From positions 2,232,001-2,296,000 of the forward strand of contig CAWFMM010000004.1 of the NCBI GenBank assembly GCA_963817035.1: 64,000 nt of DNA, given 5' to 3'. A program made the translations under genes and the position numbers. Origin of the DNA: AC-49 sp963817035. Lineage in GTDB: Bacteria; Actinomycetota; Thermoleophilia; Solirubrobacterales; Solirubrobacteraceae. Below, piece by piece: positions 58,974-64,000 of this stretch (position 1 is its first letter; every line of letters starts with the position of its first letter). The notes beneath the pieces are model-generated. The model searched no databases, was not told the origin of the DNA, and saw only the letters and a list, made by a program, of their open reading frames with translations.

Positions 58974-59592
58974 GGGCGGGCGGGAGCCCAACCTCCCGAA
59001 ACGCCGGCGGCACCTCGCCCACGAGCTCGGCGCCTGGCGACGCCACTGACCCGGCGAGCCACTCGCTACGCAGGAGGCCGAAGACGTGGACGTCGTGGCG
59101 CGTGTCACCGTGGCGGTGAAAGGCGCGCAGCGTCCCTTCGCGGACGAACCCCAGGCGCTCCAAGGCGATGATCGACCGCACGTTCTCCGGGTTGGAGTAC
59201 GCGCCGACCCGCTCCAACCCGAGCACCGCGAACGCCAGATGCAGCGCGAGCCCCTTGGCCGCCGCGTTGACGCCGCTCCCCCAGAAGTCGCGCCCCAGCC
59301 ACGTCCCGACGGCGGCCCGCCGGTCGCGAGCCGAGAACTCACTCAGGCCGATGATTCCCGCGGGACCGCGTTCGTGATCGACGATCAGCAGGTCGAGCTG
59401 CTCGCCGCGCTCGCGCTGAGCCGCCAGTCCCGCGAGGTACGCGGCCGGTTCGTCGATCGACCGGTACGGGCCCCACGAGAACCACCGCGTGACCTGCTCG
59501 TCACTCGCCAGCTTCAGCAGCGCCGGCGCATCGTCGGCGCGCGGCAGCCGCAGGGTCACATCGGTGCCGCGGAGCTCCATCTCAAGCATCAT
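58942..59592 (-). CDS. GNAT-family N-acetyltransferase (RimJ/RimL-like)
   Basis: A 216-residue acetyltransferase. VTLRLPRADDAPALLKLASD starts the fold, WLGRDFWGSGVNAAAKGLAL carries the acetyl-CoA loop in a variant of the Q/RxxGxG/A motif, and YSNPENVRSIIALERLGFVR is the signature ending of the RimJ/RimL group. Several in-frame ATGs (59592, 59589, 59580) are possible. Its last 32 bases overlap the convergent permease gene. Substrate unknown. Confidence 0.85.
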   Translation of the reverse strand: MMLEMELRGTDVTLRLPRADDAPALLKLASDEQVTRWFSWGPYRSIDEPAAYLAGLAAQRERGEQLDLLIVDHERGPAGIIGLSEFSARDRRAAVGTWLGRDFWGSGVNAAAKGLALHLAFAVLGLERVGAYSNPENVRSIIALERLGFVREGTLRAFHRHGDTRHDVHVFGLLRSEWLAGSVASPGAELVGEVPPAFREVGLPPALTPSGTRAPR

Positions 59593-59635
59593 CGCGCAGA
59601 GCGGTTTCGAGGTCTGGGCTTCGACAGCTATCGAG

Positions 59636-59903
59636 TCAGGCGCTGATCGGGGGGAATATTCCCCACCAATCGGCAATGAGCGCGGGGCGGCCGGCGCCTT
59701 CGACGGTGCGCTCGGAGTGGCGCAGCACCGATGTAGCCGGCGCCACGCTTCCGGACCTCCTTGATCTCAAAGCGCGAGAGCACGCGATCGCCGATGTGGA
59801 TCGGCGCGGTGAGACGAACCCGGTCGAGACCGTAGTTGGAGCCCACGACTCCCGTGACGTACACGAGCTCGAGCGGCGCGATCGTGCGCGTCATGAACGC
59901 CAA
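59636..59903 (-). pseudogene. MaoC-like dehydratase relic
   Basis: The minus strand reads VVGSNYGLDRVRLTAPIHIG then DRVLSRFEIKEVRKRGAGYI, the middle of a MaoC/hotdog hydratase. The frame then shifts to LRHSERTVEGAGRPALIADW, the conserved MaoC ending, before a TGA at 59638-59636. The N-terminal half is missing. Confidence 0.62.
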
Positions 59904-59979
59904 GCGCTTGACCCCAACCCCGGGGTATCGCCTCGTCGGCCATAGCGATTCCTAAAGTACAGCTCGAACCTGTCCTTCG

Positions 59980-60081
59980 GGATCGGGTGAAGAACGCGAG
60001 GCTGACGCTCAGTCGAGGAGTGAGCAGCTCGATGTGACCGATGTGCGCGACGCCCCCGAGCTCGGAGAGCAGATCGGCCAT
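59980..60081 (-). pseudogene. Catechol 2,3-dioxygenase-like (VOC) N-terminal relic
   Basis: An ATG overlapping the hydroxyacid dehydrogenase stop (TGATG) opens MADLLSELGGVAHIGHIELL, then TPRLSVSLAFFT. This matches the first module of extradiol ring-cleavage dioxygenases (G.AHIGH.ELLTP....SL.FF). Beyond about residue 35 the fold is lost. It is a truncated gene once coupled to its upstream partner. Confidence 0.55.
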
Positions 60082-61014
60082 CACTCGTAGACCTCGGGGT
60101 CGACCCCGCTGGCAGGTCGCCGGCCCGCGAGGACCGCTGCGACGTTTTCGGAGGCAAGCCGTGCGAGGGTGGCGATTGACTGCTCGGAGTAGAAGGGAGT
60201 GTGCGGCGTTGCTACGACGGTATCGAGTGCCAGCAGCGGGTGGTCGGCCTCGAGGTGTTCCGGCACGAAGACGTCAAGACCGGCGCCGGCGATGGTCCCG
60301 CGGGTCAGTGCTTCCACGAGGGCGCCCTGATCGACGACGGCGCCGCGGGCGCAGTTGATCAAGTACGCGGTTGGCTTCATCGAACGAAGGAACTCGGCGT
60401 CAACGAGCCGTTCCGTGTGGGGCGTGGCCGGCACATGCAGCGTGACGACGTCAGACCGGGCGGCGAGCTCGGGCAGCGGGACGCCACCGCTGCGGGTGTG
60501 CACGAGCACCTCCATGCCCAATGCCCGCGCGCGCCGCTCGACCGCCCGGCCGATGGGACCGTGGCCGACGATGCCCAGCGTCATGCCGGCGATTTGCCGC
60601 GTCGGCAGGCCCGGGGCCAATGACCAGTCGCCCGCTCTCACCGCACGGTCGTAGCGGGGGCACGCCGCGAACGAGGGAGAAGAGGAGGGCAAGGACGTGC
60701 TCGGCGACTTCATCGGAGCAATACTCCGGAACATTCGTGACCGGAATGCCGAGCTCCGTCGCGACGCCGACGGCGATGTTGTCGGTGCCGATGCCGTACC
60801 GACCAACGACCTTCAGCGTCGTCCCGGCGCGGATGACCGCGGGCGTCACCTGCTTGAAGCACGTGAGGATGCCCTGGCAGTCGCTCACGAGCTCGACGAG
60901 TTCGTCCTCCTCCCCCGTCGCCGCGTGGACCAGCTCGGCTCCGACCTCGGCGAGTACCGCGGCCTCGACGCTCGTGTCGGCCCAGGTGTAGTCGGTGACC
61001 AGGACCCTAAGCAC
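60081..61014 (-). pseudogene. D-2-hydroxyacid dehydrogenase with a one-base frameshift
   Basis: From GTG at 61014 the product is MLRVLVTDYTW through VVGRYGIGTDNIAVGVA to ALLFSLVRGVP. A run of five G on the plus strand (60657-60661) then shifts the frame; with four G the protein would continue RYDRAVRAGDWSLAPGLPTR. The remainder keeps the Rossmann motif GIVGHGPIGRAV and the catalytic Arg (NCARGAVVD), Glu (VFVPEH) and His (TPHTPF). All catalytic residues survive, so this is either a fresh mutation or an assembly error. Substrate unknown. Confidence 0.75.
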
Positions 61015-61032
61015 CGCGACCCCAAGGCGCCA

Positions 61033-61272
61033 GCTGCGCAGGCCTACGAGGACCGACGCAAGCCACACACCAAGAGCGTCACCGAGCTCGCGTACATGAA
61101 CGGCAGGATGTTCCACCGCCTTCCACAGCCGCTGCGCCCACTGCGCGACTTCGTCTTTGACCACACGCCGTTCCTGCAGAAGGTCATCGGTGAGAAGATG
61201 CCCGCCGACATCCTCGCCCAGCTTGCGGAGATCGAGGAGCCGCAGACGGAACCAGCGCCGCACGGCAGCTGA
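61033..61272 (+). pseudogene. FAD-dependent monooxygenase C-terminal relic
   Basis: The plus frame reads AQAYEDRRKPHTKSVTELAY, then HRLPQPLRPLRDFVFDHTPF and MPADILAQLAEIEE before a TGA. YE..R.PHT..V..LA is the standard C-terminal pattern of FAD_binding_3 aromatic hydroxylases. No FAD-binding N-terminus is present. It lies tail-outwards from the dehydrogenase start. Positions 61273-61492 show no gene. Confidence 0.55.
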
Positions 61273-61492
61273 CCCGGATCGTCGCCGCCATGCGCAAACA
61301 ACCTCCGCTACCCCACGCAGCATCTCCTCATACCTCCCAGCGAGCCACGCCCACCCCGTGAAGGGCGCGCTGACGATGCATAGGCGCCCCGATCGGCTCC
61401 TGGTGAGGAGCCTTCGCATGCGGGTCACCCCCGAGCATTCAGCTCACTACCGTTGCCCGCTGACGAGACGGACCCGGCGGAGTGATGGGCGA

Positions 61493-61933
61493 CTAGAACA
61501 GGCGGTAGGACCGGGTGGAGACGAAGAAGCCGTGTCCGTTGGTGGTGTTGGTGCAGGTCACGCCGGCAGTCTGGCTTTGGCAGATGAAGATGCCGTAGCG
61601 GTCACTTGAGCTGTAGGGGAGCACCGTGTCGCGCGGGTTGAGCGCTGTGTCGCCGGCGCACACGATGTGAGCGGCGCCGGTCTTGTCGACCTCGACGCCT
61701 CGGCCGAAGTCGACGATGTGGGTGCAGGACTTGGGTCGCGTCGGGAGCTTGTATGTGCGGTGCTTGAGGTCGCACCGCGCGGTGCCGCCGGCCAGGATGC
61801 AGCCGATGTTGTGTGATGGGATCTGGAACCGTGCGAGGTGCTTGGTCCCGGGTGTGGCCGCGGCCGGTGAGCCGCCGAGAACGGTCAGCACGATGAGGGC
61901 CACGCCGCCCGAGCTGGGGATCCTGATGCGCAC
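61493..61933 (-). CDS. Secreted DUF6636-like protein
   Basis: A 146-residue exported protein. The signal peptide ends near AAATPGTKH. The mature part has ARFQIPSHNIGCILAGGTAR then CDLKHRTY, the F..PS.NI.C.....CD pattern of this family, and four further Cys (KSCTHIVDFG, IVCAGD, FICQSQ, VTCTNTT). The last segment GHGFFVSTRSYRLF is typical. GTG start. Role unknown. Confidence 0.7.
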   Translation of the reverse strand: MRIRIPSSGGVALIVLTVLGGSPAAATPGTKHLARFQIPSHNIGCILAGGTARCDLKHRTYKLPTRPKSCTHIVDFGRGVEVDKTGAAHIVCAGDTALNPRDTVLPYSSSDRYGIFICQSQTAGVTCTNTTNGHGFFVSTRSYRLF

Positions 61934-62001
61934 CCCGCCATCGTAGTCAGCGATGTCGCGCCTCTTGCTCTGGCAAGCAGCAGGACGAGTGAGCTCGGTG
62001 T

Positions 62002-62631
62002 TCACCGGGCGACGAGCTCGGCCGGGGTTCCTGCGACCGGAACGGTGGTGGTTCCCTGCGAGTCGTCGAAGGTCAGAGCGGCGGACTTTGTGATGGCGGC
62101 GAAGGCGACGTTGTCGGCGACGGTGAGGTCGTCGGTTGTTCCGTCGACGGCGACAGCGGTCACCGTGGCGACGTCGTCGGGCACGAGGATGGCGATGAGG
62201 GCGTCTCCGGCGACTTGTCCAGGAAGTCCCACGAGGCCCGTCCAGAGCCGGCCTTCGATGGCCCGGTCGATGGGTGCGCAGTTGATCGCGAAGCCGTCGA
62301 TGGGGTCGGGTTGGGCAAGACAGACCTGGCGGGGACCGGGGATCGCCCACACCGCTCCGGTTGCCGATGCGGCAACGGCGCGCGCGGCGTCGAGGTCGAC
62401 TCCGGCGGCTTCTGCGGTTGCGGAGAGCTGAGCGCGGACGCCTGATGGCATAACGTCACCCGATGCCGCTAGGCGGCGGAACACGGCGAAGCTGTCGGGC
62501 CCGGTTGACCGGGCCGGCGCCTCGGCAGCGGCCTGTGCGTGGGCGCGACGGTCGGCGTGTGTCGCGACGGCGATGCCGATCAATGCTGCGGCGAGCGCGG
62601 CTGTCGCGGCGGCCGGCCTGAGCTTGGGCAT
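62002..62631 (-). CDS. Secreted hypothetical protein
   Basis: A 209-residue exported protein. A signal peptide (about 1-34, ending AHAQA) is followed by a helical segment (DSFAVFRRLAASGDVMPSGV) and beta-rich sequence with two Cys likely paired (RQVCLAQP, AINCAPID). Similar secreted proteins occur in clusters in this lineage. No family function. Confidence 0.6.
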   Translation of the reverse strand: MPKLRPAAATAALAAALIGIAVATHADRRAHAQAAAEAPARSTGPDSFAVFRRLAASGDVMPSGVRAQLSATAEAAGVDLDAARAVAASATGAVWAIPGPRQVCLAQPDPIDGFAINCAPIDRAIEGRLWTGLVGLPGQVAGDALIAILVPDDVATVTAVAVDGTTDDLTVADNVAFAAITKSAALTFDDSQGTTTVPVAGTPAELVAR

Positions 62632-62643
62632 CGTTGGCTCCTA

Positions 62644-63057
62644 TCAATAGGTGATGACGCCGTGAGTGGTCGCTGCGACGCTCACGTACTCGTCGGCGGT
62701 CAGCAGGTTGGCCCCGCTGTAGGTGTGGTTGCACGAGGGGTTGCCCGAGCTGTAGCCGGCGTACTGCGCGCCGCTCAGGTAGGCGCCGCAGAAGATCGTC
62801 GGGGTGGTCGGAGCGAACACGAGGTAGGCGTAGTTGTTGGTCAGCGGCTCGTCGGCGCCGGCGAAGCACAGGCTGTTGGCGGCGATCGCGTCGCTGCTGC
62901 CGTCCCAGTGGCAGTAGTCATGCTGGGTGGCGAGCGCCGAAGGGCAGGCAGCAAGCCCGACCGCCAAGCCTGCCAGCAGCACGCACGCCGTTCGCAGTGG
63001 CTTGCGCTTCGCGCGCCGTAGGCGCCCATGGGGCGCCAATCGTCTGTCGCTGTGCAT
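62644..63057 (-). CDS. Small secreted Cys-containing protein
   Basis: A 137-residue protein with a basic N-terminal region (RRLAPHGRLRRAKRKPLR), a hydrophobic core and cleavage near ALATQH. Four Cys in the mature protein (HDYCHWDG, SLCFAGAD, IFCGAY, PSCNHTYS) suggest two disulfides. It lies 12 bases upstream of the previous secreted protein gene and is likely cotranscribed. Function unknown. Confidence 0.6.
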   Translation of the reverse strand: MHSDRRLAPHGRLRRAKRKPLRTACVLLAGLAVGLAACPSALATQHDYCHWDGSSDAIAANSLCFAGADEPLTNNYAYLVFAPTTPTIFCGAYLSGAQYAGYSSGNPSCNHTYSGANLLTADEYVSVAATTHGVITY

Positions 63058-63322
63058 GAGACCCCTTCTCGTTGTCGCGACGATGTCGCCGTCGGGCGAT
63101 GTGGGCGCTAGCCAACCGGGTTGCGGGGCGATCGAGGGCAGTTCGCGTGCGAATCTCAGGTTGTGTGGGGCGGCCTATGCACCTTGTCCGCGCCTCGTCA
63201 CATACGCGCAGCTCGAGATACTTACCAGGGTTCGACTGAAGTGAAGTCGTCCAAGCGATGGCGGTGATATCTGCCCATGCCAGATCGCGGCGCCCGCGGT
63301 CTTGGGCGCGGGCGCTGCCGAG

Positions 63323-63342
63323 CGCGCGGCTACGGCCGCGCG
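63323..63342 (-). terminator. Hairpin at the end of the right-edge gene
   Basis: CGCGCGGC-TACG-GCCGCGCG is a perfect 8-bp stem that overlaps the TAG of the minus-strand gene. The following 63058-63322 is free of genes. Confidence 0.5.
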
Positions 63343-64000
63343 GCCGGGTAGATGTAGCCGGGTGGTGTCGCTTGGCATCCCCGGGGTTGGTTGGGGAATG
63401 CTTGGGGTGACGCGAACGGCTGGGGTATCCGGCACGTGAGGCCGTTGGCGTACTGGACGGTCATGCGCATCGCAGCGAGTCCGGACTGTCCCGGGATGAC
63501 GAACAGATATCCGCCCTCGTCGCTCGGGCGAAGGGTTTGCGTGACCGTGGGTCGCGATGGACCCGACAGGCTGACGCGGCGTGCCGCCGGGCCGAGGGCT
63601 CCGATGACCACCGTCCTGAGGTCCGCGGTCGGGCATGCCGTGAGCGGGTGAGCCAAGTGGCGCAATGCAAGGCGCAGACTTGCACGGACCCGGGCCAGGG
63701 AGGCTGGGGTGTCAAACGGGCGTGAATGGCTAAGGATCCGGCGAGCCGAGGTCACGGTGAGACGGTCGATTCGCGCGGCACCGGGTGTCTGACAGTCCGG
63801 GAGCCCGGTGGTGGCCGAGGCAGTGGTGATGGCGGGTGACCCGCCGACGCGTGGGTTACCGACGGAGTCCGCTCCGCCGCAGACCTCTGAGCCCGCGGGC
63901 AGGGCATGAGCTCGCCCGTCATCGGCGAACGAGCCGTCGATCCCGAGCACGACGAGCTTCCCGTTGACCACGCGTCCCGTCTGGACACACGCCGAGCCGC
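63330..64000 (-). CDS. Secreted-type protein, N-terminus outside window
   Basis: A minus-strand frame open from the window edge to TAG at 63332-63330, giving at least 223 residues. Visible parts include ACVQTGRVVNGKLVVLGIDG, LRTVVIGALGPAARRVSLSG and GYLFVIPGQSGLAAMRMTVQ, a beta-rich extracytoplasmic-looking protein with several Cys. An in-frame GTG at 63971 exists, but the open frame continues upstream. No family recognised. Confidence 0.6.
   Translation of the reverse strand, partial: GSACVQTGRVVNGKLVVLGIDGSFADDGRAHALPAGSEVCGGADSVGNPRVGGSPAITTASATTGLPDCQTPGAARIDRLTVTSARRILSHSRPFDTPASLARVRASLRLALRHLAHPLTACPTADLRTVVIGALGPAARRVSLSGPSRPTVTQTLRPSDEGGYLFVIPGQSGLAAMRMTVQYANGLTCRIPQPFASPQAFPNQPRGCQATPPGYIYPAARP

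Noticed and set aside
1..64000. tRNA, rRNA, prophage, intact IS or integrase
   Set aside because: No cloverleaf with CCA-type ends, conserved rRNA segment, transposase DDE/Y1 motif or integrase motif was noticed on either strand by eye. A tRNAscan or Infernal run would be needed to exclude small RNAs.

Overview
The window is high-GC, densely packed actinobacterial DNA. Several traits suggest the Thermoleophilia/Solirubrobacterales type (Conexibacter or Solirubrobacter relatives): long secreted proteins with PKD, Ig-like or beta-propeller domains and basic tails, a MhuD-like haem monooxygenase, a mycothiol-type ArsC, a DUF559/AbiEi-like protein and frequent GTG/TTG starts. This placement is inferred from gene content. 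No rRNA, tRNA, CRISPR array, intact insertion sequence, prophage or replication origin was seen.

Layout. 0-2 kb: a universal stress protein preceded by a perfect palindrome, then a potassium channel with a clear terminator. 1.9-5.3 kb: a metal-resistance block made of arsC and an MIP channel divergent from arsR, a His-rich CDF transporter, and a second transporter coupled to a CadC-like sensor with its own operator. 5.4-9.2 kb: small hypothetical and NTF2-like genes interspersed with relics of a VOC protein, an alpha/beta hydrolase and a methyltransferase. 9.2-16.4 kb: a membrane protein, MhuD-like monooxygenase, secreted PKD protein, FAD oxidoreductase, dinB with a LexA box, paired GGGGTC palindromes and a DUF3891 gene. 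16.5-23.7 kb: a secreted C39-like peptidase with a propeller, a YjbR protein, two DHA2-type exporters around a TetR gene with an inverted-repeat operator, and a mosaic hydrolase/MOSC relic. 23.7-31.3 kb: a PQQ-propeller/Ig protein and a lipoprotein downstream of pstSCAB. 31.4-48.5 kb: two acyl-CoA synthetases, an enoyl-CoA hydratase and a two-domain fatty acyl-CoA reductase-like SDR; a PHP-glycosyltransferase fusion overlapping a DUF2334 gene; a three-domain cell-wall hydrolase; an ABC-F ATPase; a cupin; a secreted S15/CocE-like hydrolase. 48.5-52.1 kb: a DUF559 gene whose ATG lies in the loop of a 19-bp perfect hairpin, an M50-like protease, a methyltransferase and a decayed ABC transporter. 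52.1-59.6 kb: an HD protein, the operon ppx-CHAD-CHAD-ppk, an ABC-2 exporter pair and a GNAT gene. 59.6-61.3 kb: an eroded catabolic cluster (MaoC, ring-cleavage dioxygenase, D-2-hydroxyacid dehydrogenase with a one-base frameshift, FAD monooxygenase tail). 61.5-64 kb: a run of small secreted proteins.

How they work together. High-affinity phosphate uptake (pst) and polyphosphate synthesis/breakdown (ppk, ppx) with two CHAD proteins form a phosphate-storage theme. The two synthetases, hydratase and reductase suggest fatty-acyl activation and reduction. The arsenic and CDF genes form a sensor-regulated metal-efflux island. Stop/start overlaps (GTGA, TTGA, ATGA, TGATG) mark translationally coupled genes in several of these blocks.
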